Positions 1 through 6,186 are shown, numbered from the stretch's first letter. The stretch: DNA of 9,443 bases from an uncultured Clostridia bacterium (GCA_938014855.1 CALLQM010000443.1:1-9443), one strand, 5' to 3'. Program-made: numbers and translations. The notes: a model not told the origin generated them from the letters alone.

Positions 1-2
1 AA

Positions 3-158
3 CTTAAAACACAGTATGATATGGGTGCTATCAGCAGACAAACTATTATTGATAAATCCCCTTATACAGTTGATACAAGTATGGAAATACAAAGAATTGA
101 GGATGAAAAAACAGATAAAAAAGAGTTGCAAAACACTCCAAAACATGATATGGTATAG
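3..158 (+). CDS. C-terminal tail of a probable phage portal protein (partial)
   Basis: An open frame enters from the left edge and ends at TAG 156-158, giving 51 visible residues that begin LKTQYDMGAISRQTIIDKSP. The pattern (an MG-x-IS-x-QT-helix, then a short proline turn and an acidic, charged E-rich helix ending the protein) resembles the extreme C-terminus of SPP1 Gp6-type portal proteins, where an 'xGxISxxTxL' segment followed by 'D..xEx.RIxxE' closes the polypeptide. A portal protein forms the dodecameric ring through which DNA is packaged into the head. No capsid, protease or head-tail genes follow, as would be normal; instead a guaA fragment begins about 75 bases later, so this is probably the edge of a decayed or satellite-type element. 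The family call rests on a short tail recognised by eye. Another phage or mobile-element protein is possible. Confidence 0.5.
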   Translation, partial: LKTQYDMGAISRQTIIDKSPYTVDTSMEIQRIEDEKTDKKELQNTPKHDMV

Positions 159-231
159 ACAGGAAATCAAAACCGCCAAAACGGAAAAAATCATAACCAC
201 CTATTCATAGAATGGCTCTACATCGGGGTTT

Positions 232-306
232 ACAGAAGTGCGCGGCATCAATCGTATCGTTTACGATATCACTTCAAAACCCCCCGCAACCATCGAGTGG
301 GAATAA
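232..306 (+). pseudogene. guaA: Displaced 3' end of guaA (GMP synthase), probable integration junction
   Basis: In frame 1 the bases encode [20 protein letters not shown] followed by IEWE and a double TAA stop (304-309). This is the characteristic C-terminus of glutamine-hydrolysing GMP synthase, whose last residues are almost invariantly 'INRV.YD...KPPATIEWE' in bacteria (the dimerisation and XMP-binding end of GuaA). There is no room for the roughly 500 upstream residues: an in-frame TAG lies at 208-210 and phage-like coding sequence ends at 158. The fragment is therefore not a functional gene. The 3' end of guaA is a known attachment site for genomic islands and ICEs; on integration the intact gene is rebuilt at one end and the original 3' tail is left at the other. 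This tail would be that far junction, with the element to the left. The integrase and second junction are outside the window. Confidence 0.8.
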
Positions 307-321
307 TAAAATAACCAATAC

Positions 322-367
322 AAAAGACCACAAACCCAGTATTCATACGGGTTTGTGGTCTTTTTTT
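322..367 (+). terminator. Strong Rho-independent terminator after the guaA remnant
   Basis: A 16-bp perfect stem pairs 322-337 (AAAAGACCACAAACCC) with 349-364, with an 11-nt loop and a run of seven T at 361-367. It lies 13 bases after the double stop of the guaA tail and is most simply guaA's native terminator. On the opposite strand it has only a four-T tail, but it could also stop the leftward HEPN gene, whose stop codon lies 20 bases away. Confidence 0.9.
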
Positions 368-386
368 GTTGATAACAGAAATAGTA

Positions 387-1412
387 TTAGAATGGCAAAT
401 CATCAGGAGATGAATTTTTAGTCTCAAAACTGTTACTTATTTCTTCGGTACAATCTATATATTTTGAAAAGTATTTCATAAAATAATCGTTAAATAAGTT
501 TCTGTCTTTTCGGGCATTTTTATTTATAGCTTTTTTTATGTCTTCAAAAGTATCAAACATTGGAATATGCTCAATCGCATGAGTAGCAAGTATACATTCA
601 GGAGATATATAGTATTCGTAATTATCATATTCTATGTCAGCACCATTTATTGATTTTAATACAATATCTTCTGCTCTCAATTTTGAAAGTTTCTCAAGTT
701 TATCCCACTGTGAAGCAGGAAATAAGTTAAAAAACATAATAAGCTTATTGTCGTTATTACAATGTATCAATTCCTTGTTTAATCCTTTAATAAATTCATC
801 ATATTCATCTGACGAAATTGATTTCATTAACTTTTCCACTATGTAGTTTAGCTTATTAGGAATACCGTGTTCCCTATTTCTAAAGATATTTACTAATAAA
901 TCATATCTTTTCTTTTGAGGAATTTCTTTTAATGTTTCTTCAGCATATTGTTCTGTAGACACAAAGTCTTTATCAAATATAAATTCAACCCAATCATAGA
1001 CAAGCTTAGGTTGTTCTGATTTTCTAATGAAATCAAGTACATAGTCATAAAATAAAATAATTCTATCGGCCGTTAATTTTTTATCACTGTATCGGTCATG
1101 AGAACGAGGATTTCTAATAGCTAAACACGCACCTTTGAATAAATGTCCAACACCTTCTTGTACATCTTTTTCAGAACGTGTTTCTAGCTTGTTAATTTGA
1201 AGTTTAGGAGCCTTGCCAAAAAACGCCTGTTCAATTAAAGTAGTATTATCAATATTTTCCAAATTCGCTTTATCTTGAATTGTTTCATTAATATACTGAA
1301 TTAAATTTGTAATTGCAGTGGTGTAACTACCACGTTCATAGTTATCCTTTATAACATTCCAAACATCTTTTGAAATTAAATCCTTTAAATTGTCAATTCC
1401 TTTATCGGGCAT
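387..1412 (-). CDS. HEPN/Ymh (TIGR02391-like) protein, putative phage-defence RNase
   Basis: A 341-aa protein. The start is taken at ATG 1412, which has a strong AGGAGG ten bases upstream; the TTG at 1433 lies ahead of that site and is unlikely. Residues 85-128 (QEGVGHLFKGACLAIRNPRS, then H-D-R and a hydrophobic helix) match the Ymh/TIGR02391 type of HEPN domain. The R100-N-P-x-x-H105 is the R-x4-H motif that forms the ribonuclease active site in active HEPN proteins. The roughly 200-residue C-terminal part is charged, helical-looking and not recognised. HEPN proteins commonly act in abortive infection, toxin-antitoxin and restriction contexts by cutting RNA. No antitoxin is visible beside it, so it may be a single-gene system or a stray gene. 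The gene is markedly more AT-rich than its right-hand neighbours and abuts the guaA integration site, suggesting acquisition. HEPN membership is fairly secure; RNase activity and defence role are inference. Confidence 0.75.
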   Translation of the reverse strand: MPDKGIDNLKDLISKDVWNVIKDNYERGSYTTAITNLIQYINETIQDKANLENIDNTTLIEQAFFGKAPKLQINKLETRSEKDVQEGVGHLFKGACLAIRNPRSHDRYSDKKLTADRIILFYDYVLDFIRKSEQPKLVYDWVEFIFDKDFVSTEQYAEETLKEIPQKKRYDLLVNIFRNREHGIPNKLNYIVEKLMKSISSDEYDEFIKGLNKELIHCNNDNKLIMFFNLFPASQWDKLEKLSKLRAEDIVLKSINGADIEYDNYEYYISPECILATHAIEHIPMFDTFEDIKKAINKNARKDRNLFNDYFMKYFSKYIDCTEEISNSFETKNSSPDDLPF

Positions 1413-1525
1413 ATAATAATCCCTCCTGATCAATCTTCCAATTCCTTTTACACTTAATAATACTCCTTTTGGGTAAAATCATCTTGCTCAATATCTAAAG
1501 TTGTGAAATATAAATGTATAATTCT

Positions 1526-1553
1526 AGTATAGCATAGTTAAATCAAATGATAA
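1526..1553 (-). promoter_or_regulatory. Possible sigma-A promoter of the HEPN gene
   Basis: Read on the minus strand, TTATCA (1553-1548) and TATACT (1531-1526) are separated by 16 bases. The -10 matches consensus at five of six positions and the -35 at four. It would give a leader of roughly 100 bases before the AGGAGG of the HEPN gene. The region is very AT-rich, so chance matches are easy. Confidence 0.3.
1535..1551 (+). repeat. 17-bp direct repeat, copy 1
   Basis: TAGTTAAATCAAATGAT is repeated with one mismatch at 1697-1713, 162 bases downstream. The two copies flank the orphan terminator. They could be operator-like sites, a footprint of a small insertion, or chance in AT-rich DNA. Confidence 0.4.
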
Positions 1554-1573
1554 ATAGTGTATATCTGTTGTGC

Positions 1574-1611
1574 GTTGGTAGCCCAACTGTTCATACAGTT
1601 GGGTGCTTTTT
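1574..1611 (+). terminator. Orphan terminator hairpin with a competing upstream hairpin
   Basis: CCCAACTG (1582-1589) pairs with CAGTTGGG (1596-1603) around a 6-nt loop, extended by a G-U pair, and is followed by TGC and five T (1607-1611). No gene on the plus strand ends here: 1413-1789 holds no supported CDS. GTTGG (1574-1578) can instead pair with CCAAC (1583-1587), which would disrupt the terminator stem, an arrangement seen in attenuators and in small structured RNAs. A weak rightward promoter (TTGTGA 1501-1506, 18 bases, TAGTAT 1525-1530) could give a transcript of about 75 nt. It is equally possible that this is the relic terminator of a lost gene. Confidence 0.5.
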
Positions 1612-1696
1612 GTCAGCATACCTGCCAAAGATAATACAAAATTCTTGTTAGGAAACATCTGTTAATTCATGCTATACTGATAGAGAATATGAGTTT

Positions 1697-1713
1697 TAGT
1701 CAAATCAAATGAT
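1697..1713 (+). repeat. 17-bp direct repeat, copy 2
   Basis: TAGTCAAATCAAATGAT matches copy 1 at 16 of 17 positions. It lies 77 bases before the start of the sigma-54 activator, where an operator for that gene could sit. The rest of the 377-base gap (1413-1789) shows only the AT-rich promoter candidates and hairpin described separately; no ORF with a ribosome binding site was found there. Confidence 0.4.
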
Positions 1714-1789
1714 GGAATAAGTGGTATTTTTTATGCTGTCTTTCGAATAAATATGCCTTAAGCTGCACAAAGAAAAGTGGTGTACCTAT

Positions 1790-3226
1790 ATGAACAATTT
1801 AATGCAGATACAGGCGTTTATACAAACGTGCTGTCTTGCGATTTCCTCAATTTTAGATGCAGAAGTCACCGTAATTGACGATAAGCTGATTCGAGTCGGC
1901 GGTACAGGAGAATATCAACAACAGATCGGAAAAAAAATATCACACGATTCCTTTTTCCAGCGCGTTTTAAGCACGGGAAAACCCGGCATTATTAAAAATG
2001 TCAAAAAAGAATTTGCATGCAGTAATTGCGAACGGTATCTTTATTGCAAAGAACTGGCGAATTTGGCTTATCCTATTTTTTTGAAAGAAACGGCCATCGG
2101 AATTATCGGAATCATTGCATTTCGAGAAGAAGAACGAGAACGGCTGCTGCGAGATCAAAAAAAGCTGGAAGAATTCTTGCGCTGCATGAGCATCCTCATT
2201 GAAAGTAAGATCATCACCTATCAGCAAAGTGTGGATTATGAAAGTCAAATTCGCGAAGTCATCAATGTTGAAAAACGCCAAGTAGAGGCCAATCAGTTTT
2301 TGGGAAACAACCCGAAAGTTACTGAAATTTTACAGCTTGTACGAAAAATCAGCACGTCCAATTCCTCGGTGCTTATTACTGGTGAAAGCGGTACAGGCAA
2401 AGAAGTCCTTGCGAAAATGATCCATTCGTGCAGCAGCCGTAGTGACAAATTGATGATATCGGTCAACTGTTCCGCCATTCCGGAAACACTGGTGGAAAGC
2501 GAATTGTTCGGCTATGAGGGCGGAGCATTTACAGGAGCCAAAAAACAGGGGCATATTGGGAAATTTGAACTTGCAAACCACAGCACACTATTTTTAGACG
2601 AAATCGGAGAAATCCCCCTGCATGTCCAACCAAAATTATTGAGAGTATTGCAAGATCAGACGGTCGAACGGTTGGGCTCTAAACATCCCGTTCCAATCGA
2701 TGTTCGGGTCATATGCGCCACCAATCGCAATCTTTACGAGATGATTCAGAAAGGCACCTTTCGGCAGGATTTATTCTATCGGCTGAATGTGATTCCGATT
2801 GAATTACCCCCGCTGAGAGAACGCCGGGAAGATATCCCGCTGTTTATTAAAACATTTATCGAGCACTACAATAAGCGGCTGAAAAAGCAGATCAAGGGCA
2901 TTTCGCCTGCAGTTGAAAAAATTCTAATTCATTATGATTGGCCTGGAAATGTACGCGAACTTAAAAATGTCATTGAATATCTTGAAAATGTAGCAGACGG
3001 CGAAATGATTCAAATTTCGGATCTGCCGGATCATTTTTATAAATGCTCGAATTCTCATTTTATAGAGAAACCACTGCATGAACTCATGTGTGAGTATGAA
3101 AAACATATTTTAGAAAAGCTCATATTAAAAGCCACAACCTTAGAAAAAAAAGATGCACTCGCCAAACAGCTTGGCATCAGCCGCGCTACACTTTACCGCA
3201 AATTGTCGGCTTATCACCTGCTTTAA
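1790..3226 (+). CDS. Sigma-54-dependent enhancer-binding transcriptional activator
   Basis: A 478-aa activator that uses ATP hydrolysis to open promoters held by RNA polymerase with sigma-54. Start ATG 1790 follows AAAGTGGTG at 1774-1782. Residues 1-165 form a GAF/PAS-like sensor with a cysteine group C77-x2-C80-x5-C86, which might bind a metal, an iron-sulfur cluster or a thiol ligand. The AAA+ domain (about 168-400) is complete: Walker A GESGTGKE 198-205, the sigma-54-contacting loop GAFTGA 245-250, Walker B TLFLDE 266-271, ICATN 308-312, PLRERREDIP 341-350 and WPGNVREL 384-391. A Fis-type helix-turn-helix closes the protein (about 456-475, KQLGISRATLYRKL). There is no receiver domain, so control is by ligand rather than phosphotransfer. 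It stops 219 bases before the enzyme gene, and the gap contains three palindromes and a -24/-12 promoter, so its target is almost certainly the next operon. An rpoN gene must exist elsewhere. Confidence 0.95.
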   Translation: MNNLMQIQAFIQTCCLAISSILDAEVTVIDDKLIRVGGTGEYQQQIGKKISHDSFFQRVLSTGKPGIIKNVKKEFACSNCERYLYCKELANLAYPIFLKETAIGIIGIIAFREEERERLLRDQKKLEEFLRCMSILIESKIITYQQSVDYESQIREVINVEKRQVEANQFLGNNPKVTEILQLVRKISTSNSSVLITGESGTGKEVLAKMIHSCSSRSDKLMISVNCSAIPETLVESELFGYEGGAFTGAKKQGHIGKFELANHSTLFLDEIGEIPLHVQPKLLRVLQDQTVERLGSKHPVPIDVRVICATNRNLYEMIQKGTFRQDLFYRLNVIPIELPPLRERREDIPLFIKTFIEHYNKRLKKQIKGISPAVEKILIHYDWPGNVRELKNVIEYLENVADGEMIQISDLPDHFYKCSNSHFIEKPLHELMCEYEKHILEKLILKATTLEKKDALAKQLGISRATLYRKLSAYHLL

Positions 3227-3233
3227 TGTATGA

Positions 3234-3249
3234 TTCTCATTTATAAGAA
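3234..3249 (+). promoter_or_regulatory. Upstream activator site 1 (predicted)
   Basis: TTCTCATTTATAAGAA is an imperfect 16-bp palindrome with TTCT/AGAA ends, starting 8 bases after the activator's stop. Its centre is about 174 bases before the predicted transcription start. It shares TTCTCA...TAAGAA with site 2, in phase over 19 bases, as expected for cooperative binding by a Fis-HTH dimer. Confidence 0.7.
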
Positions 3250-3252
3250 AAA

Positions 3253-3268
3253 TTCTCAAATATAAGAA
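3253..3268 (+). promoter_or_regulatory. Upstream activator site 2 (predicted)
   Basis: TTCTCAAATATAAGAA matches site 1 at 14 of 16 positions, three bases after its end. Its centre is about 155 bases before the predicted start. The pair resembles the tandem enhancer sites of sigma-54 activators. Confidence 0.7.
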
Positions 3269-3321
3269 CTTCATTTTATGCCATTCTATCAATCATTTTT
3301 GACGAAGGACTTGCTGTTGGG

Positions 3322-3337
3322 TTCTCAAATTTGAAAA
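3322..3337 (+). promoter_or_regulatory. Upstream activator site 3 (predicted)
   Basis: TTCTCAAATTTGAAAA repeats the first nine bases of site 2 and contains a perfect 10-bp palindrome TCAAATTTGA. It is centred about 86 bases before the predicted start. Its right half is diverged (GAAAA instead of AAGAA), so it may be a weaker or secondary site. Confidence 0.6.
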
Positions 3338-3388
3338 ATAAAAATCATTCATATCTACATAAACCCCCATTCTATGCAGGTTTACAGC

Positions 3389-3405
3389 TTGGCATCGAAC
3401 TTGCT
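3389..3405 (+). promoter_or_regulatory. Sigma-54 (-24/-12) promoter
   Basis: TTGGCATCGAACTTGCT fits the sigma-54 consensus TGGCAC-N5-TTGCT, with the invariant GG (3391-3392) and GC (3403-3404) separated by exactly ten bases. Transcription should start near 3416, giving a leader of about 29 bases carrying GGGGAGG. This location excludes any start codon upstream of it for the enzyme gene. Confidence 0.88.
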
Positions 3406-3444
3406 CTTATAAATCAGTGTAATAATTATTGGGGAGGCATTATC

Positions 3445-4722
3445 TTGAATACCGATAAAATCGTTGCACTGATAAAAGCAGAAATGAAACCGAGCATGGG
3501 CTGTACCGAGCCTGTAGCCGTGGGTCTGGCTGTTTCCAAAACATGCGTTTATCTCACAAAACCAGCGACTCATTTAAAACTCTTTATCAGCTCGAACATC
3601 TTTAAAAATGCTTACAGCGTCAAAATTCCAAATGCATGCAAACCTGGCATCCCGCTAGCGGCAACATTGGGATTTTTATTAAGCAAGCCGGAAAACACCA
3701 TGGAAATTTTCGCAGATGTAAACAATGCACTGGTCGAACAAGCCGAAACACTCATTGCAAACGGATTTACCGAAATTGAAGTGCTGGAGGACAGTCGTTT
3801 TTACATTGAAGTGATTGCGAATAACGAAGACGAAACCGTTCGTACGATTACGCTCGACAGTCACGAAAACATGGTAAAAGTCATTAAGAATGACGAAGTC
3901 ATAAAGAGCCAAGAACAACAAAACCAAGCGGAAGATAAAGAATTTGACATCACTTCCCACACCATCAAAGATCTCGTAAAAATCGCGGAATGCATTGAAT
4001 TGGATAAAATCCGCTTTTTAACCGAAGCAATCGACATGAACTATAAAGCCGCGGACGAAGGATTTAAAGGCGACTACGGTTTGCGTATCGGAAAAACGAT
4101 CAAACAGCAGATTGATGATGGTCTGTTTCAGCTCGATTTAATGTATTATGTCAAAATGGTTGTTGCTGCCGCGTGCGATTGTCGAATGGGCGGCGGGCAG
4201 CTCTCAGCCATGACGGTGTTAGGCAGTGGAAATCAGGGATTCGAAACGATTTTGCCGGTTGCGGCTACCGCAAAATATCTGCATTTGGAGGAAGAAAAGA
4301 CTCTGCGGGCTGTCATGATGAGTATTCTAATTACCATTTACATCAAATATCATGTCGGCAGACTTTCCCCTATTTGCGGTGCAACATTATCCGGTGCGGC
4401 AGCATCCGGCGCAATTGCATGGCTGATGGGCGGAAACATCGACCAAATTGAAGGCGCAATCCAAAATATGCTGGGCAATCTATCCGGTATGATTTGCGAC
4501 GGAGCGAAAGAAGGATGTTCGCTCAAATTATCAAATTGCGCAGGAGAAGCTGTCCTTTCTGCAAAACTTTCCACAAACAACCGAATCATTCAGCATACAG
4601 ACGGAATCATTAGTTCAAATGTGGAAGATACCATTCGGAATGTTGCCGCTTTGTCAAAAATTGGAATGTCAAAAGTAGACATGAATATCATAGACATCAT
4701 GCAGCAAAAACAGCCGGTTTAA
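3445..4722 (+). CDS. L-cysteine desulfidase-like enzyme (UPF0597 / SDH-alpha family)
   Basis: A 425-aa enzyme of the family containing archaeal L-cysteine desulfidase and E. coli YhaM/CyuA, which splits cysteine to pyruvate, sulfide and ammonia with an iron-sulfur cluster instead of PLP. TTG 3445 is chosen as start because GGGGAGG lies seven bases upstream (3431-3437), the family begins with this segment, and the longer frame from 3331 would start before the sigma-54 promoter. Family marks are PSMGCTEP (C20), ACDCRMGGGQ (about 243-251), VGRLSPICG (C311) and ICDGAKEGCSLK (C351, C358); C20 with C311, C351 and C358 are the likely cluster ligands. The usual 'CGC' at 311-313 reads CGA here. The enzyme is transcribed under the neighbouring activator and followed by an amino-acid symporter. 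Cysteine is the likeliest substrate; serine or a related beta-substituted amino acid cannot be excluded. Cytosolic and, like its relatives, probably oxygen-sensitive. Confidence 0.88.
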   Translation: MNTDKIVALIKAEMKPSMGCTEPVAVGLAVSKTCVYLTKPATHLKLFISSNIFKNAYSVKIPNACKPGIPLAATLGFLLSKPENTMEIFADVNNALVEQAETLIANGFTEIEVLEDSRFYIEVIANNEDETVRTITLDSHENMVKVIKNDEVIKSQEQQNQAEDKEFDITSHTIKDLVKIAECIELDKIRFLTEAIDMNYKAADEGFKGDYGLRIGKTIKQQIDDGLFQLDLMYYVKMVVAAACDCRMGGGQLSAMTVLGSGNQGFETILPVAATAKYLHLEEEKTLRAVMMSILITIYIKYHVGRLSPICGATLSGAAASGAIAWLMGGNIDQIEGAIQNMLGNLSGMICDGAKEGCSLKLSNCAGEAVLSAKLSTNNRIIQHTDGIISSNVEDTIRNVAALSKIGMSKVDMNIIDIMQQKQPV

Positions 4723-4766
4723 TGAAAGAATTCAGTTTCATATAAAAATTAAAGGAGTTGAGCGCA

Positions 4767-4841
4767 GTGTTAGAAAACAAACCACAATTCCCTCGATTAA
4801 GAAAAAAATTTGTTCATGGTCTTTCTCCACCTTTATGTTAA
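4767..4841 (+). CDS. Possible 24-aa small ORF or gene remnant between enzyme and transporter
   Basis: AAAGGAG (4751-4757) precedes GTG 4767 by nine bases, a good ribosome binding site. The frame reads VLENKPQFPRLRKKFVHG and ends LSPPLC before TAA. It may be a leader peptide for the transporter, or the truncated N-terminus of a lost enzyme: the basic, proline-containing start looks like the beginning of a longer cytosolic protein. No recognisable family. The site quality and operon position are the only support. Confidence 0.35.
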   Translation: MLENKPQFPRLRKKFVHGLSPPLC

Positions 4842-4845
4842 AATA

Positions 4846-4854
4846 TGGTATAAT
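4846..4854 (+). promoter_or_regulatory. Extended -10 promoter ahead of the transporter (predicted)
   Basis: TGGTATAAT is a perfect TGn-TATAAT extended -10 element 69 bases before the transporter start. No convincing -35 is seen, which extended -10 promoters tolerate. It suggests basal vegetative expression of the symporter in addition to read-through from the sigma-54 promoter, since no terminator is visible between 4723 and 4845. Confidence 0.45.
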
Positions 4855-4922
4855 ATCTTGAGGCAAATTGCTTACCTATGTCAAATACTAAAAAATATGG
4901 AGAGAGAAGAGAGTGTGTGTTT

Positions 4923-6116
4923 ATGAATAAGCAAATATTTAGCAGTCTGCCATTTAGGCTCTTGGCAGGCGTTATCATAGGTATTATTTTAGGCCTTATT
5001 GCAAATGTTGCGGTTATGAACATTGTTGTCGCCTTAAAATATGTCATGGGACAAATCATTAATTTCTGTGTACCGCTCATCATTATTGGATTCATTGCCC
5101 CATCCATCACAAAACTTGGCAGCAATGCTTCAAAAGTACTTGGTTTGGCTGTTGTTGTGGCATATTCTTCGTCTGTATTGGCGGCGTTTATGTCTATGGG
5201 AGCAGGCTATGCAATCATTCCAAACCTGTCCATTGTTACCGACCCAGATGGTCTGCGTGCGCTTCCTGACGTTATTTTCCAACTTCAGATTCCGCCGATT
5301 ATGTCCGTCATGAGTGCATTGGTATTCTCGATGCTGGTCGGTCTTGCGGCTGCATGGACATCTGCAAAGGTTACGACAAATCTTTTGATCGAATTCCAAA
5401 ATATCATTTTGGATGTCGTCAAAAAAATCATTATCCCGATTCTGCCGTTCTTTATCGCATCCACATTCTGTGCGCTATCCTATGAAGGAACGATTACAAA
5501 ACAACTGCCAATCTTTATTGTTGTTGTATTGATTGTTATGTTGGGTCACTATATTTGGCTTGGAGTCTTATATTTGATCGCGGGACTTTATTCCAAAAAG
5601 AATTCACTGCAAGTTCTGCGTCACTATGGGCCTGCATATATCACAGCGGTCGGCACCATGTCTTCTGCCGCAACTCTTGCAGTTGCACTTAGTTGTGCTA
5701 GAAAATCCAATGTTCTGCGTAAAGATATGGTAGACTTCGGTATTCCGCTGTTTGCCAATATTCATCTGTGCGGATCTGTTTTGACGGAAGTCTTTTTCGT
5801 TATGACCATCAGTCAGATTTTGTATGGCTCGATGCCTTCTGTCGGCACAATGGTATTATTCATTCTGCTGCTTGGTATCTTTGCAATTGGTGCTCCCGGC
5901 GTCCCCGGCGGTACGGTTATGGCTTCGCTCGGATTAATTACCGGTGTGCTCGGCTTTAACGATACCGGTACGGCTTTGATGCTGACGATTTTCGCATTGC
6001 AGGACAGCTTTGGTACTGCTTGCAACGTAACGGGTGACTGTGCGCTCACACTAATCCTGACCGGATATATGGAAAAACATCATATCAAAGAACAAAAAAT
6101 TGATTTAGCGATGTAA
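4923..6116 (+). CDS. SDF/DAACS-family cation:amino-acid symporter
   Basis: A 397-aa membrane protein of the Na+(H+):dicarboxylate/amino-acid symporter family. ATG 4923 is preferred over ATG 4878 because the purine-rich GAGAGAAGAGAG lies just upstream of 4923, while 4878 has no such site and would add a hydrophilic extension. Hydrophobic helices run throughout (for example 11-35, 40-60, 72-100, 125-145, 165-185, 195-222). Family-defining C-terminal motifs are present in altered form: a serine-rich hairpin GTMSSAATLAVAL (244-256), GAPGVPGG (323-330) and NVTGD (368-372). The usual 'NMDGT' helix motif is replaced by FANIHLCGSV (277-286), so a substrate other than aspartate/glutamate is likely. 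Its place behind the desulfidase-like gene, 200 bases away, points to uptake of the enzyme's substrate (cysteine, cystine or serine). Substrate assignment is inference; the family is secure. Confidence 0.85.
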   Translation: MNKQIFSSLPFRLLAGVIIGIILGLIANVAVMNIVVALKYVMGQIINFCVPLIIIGFIAPSITKLGSNASKVLGLAVVVAYSSSVLAAFMSMGAGYAIIPNLSIVTDPDGLRALPDVIFQLQIPPIMSVMSALVFSMLVGLAAAWTSAKVTTNLLIEFQNIILDVVKKIIIPILPFFIASTFCALSYEGTITKQLPIFIVVVLIVMLGHYIWLGVLYLIAGLYSKKNSLQVLRHYGPAYITAVGTMSSAATLAVALSCARKSNVLRKDMVDFGIPLFANIHLCGSVLTEVFFVMTISQILYGSMPSVGTMVLFILLLGIFAIGAPGVPGGTVMASLGLITGVLGFNDTGTALMLTIFALQDSFGTACNVTGDCALTLILTGYMEKHHIKEQKIDLAM

Positions 6117-6186
6117 TTAACATCATTTTCCAAATATTGAAATTGCATATTTCTTTATCGACATGGGTACATTATGAATGACATCA

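Noticed and set aside
16..210. A 64-codon plus-strand frame at the left edge
   Set aside because: It overlaps the portal-like tail in another frame, has a start with no ribosome binding site and no recognisable protein character. Frame 3 gives the better, charged helical tail.
3331..3444. N-terminal extension of the desulfidase-like gene from an upstream TTG
   Set aside because: It contains activator site 3 and the sigma-54 promoter; the family N-terminus begins at the downstream TTG, which has GGGGAGG.
4859..4876. Second sigma-54-like promoter before the transporter (TTGAGGCAAATTGC)
   Set aside because: GG and GC are only six bases apart instead of the required ten.
4878..4922. Longer transporter start at ATG 4878
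   Set aside because: No ribosome binding site, hydrophilic extension unlike the family, and it contains the purine-rich site serving ATG 4923.
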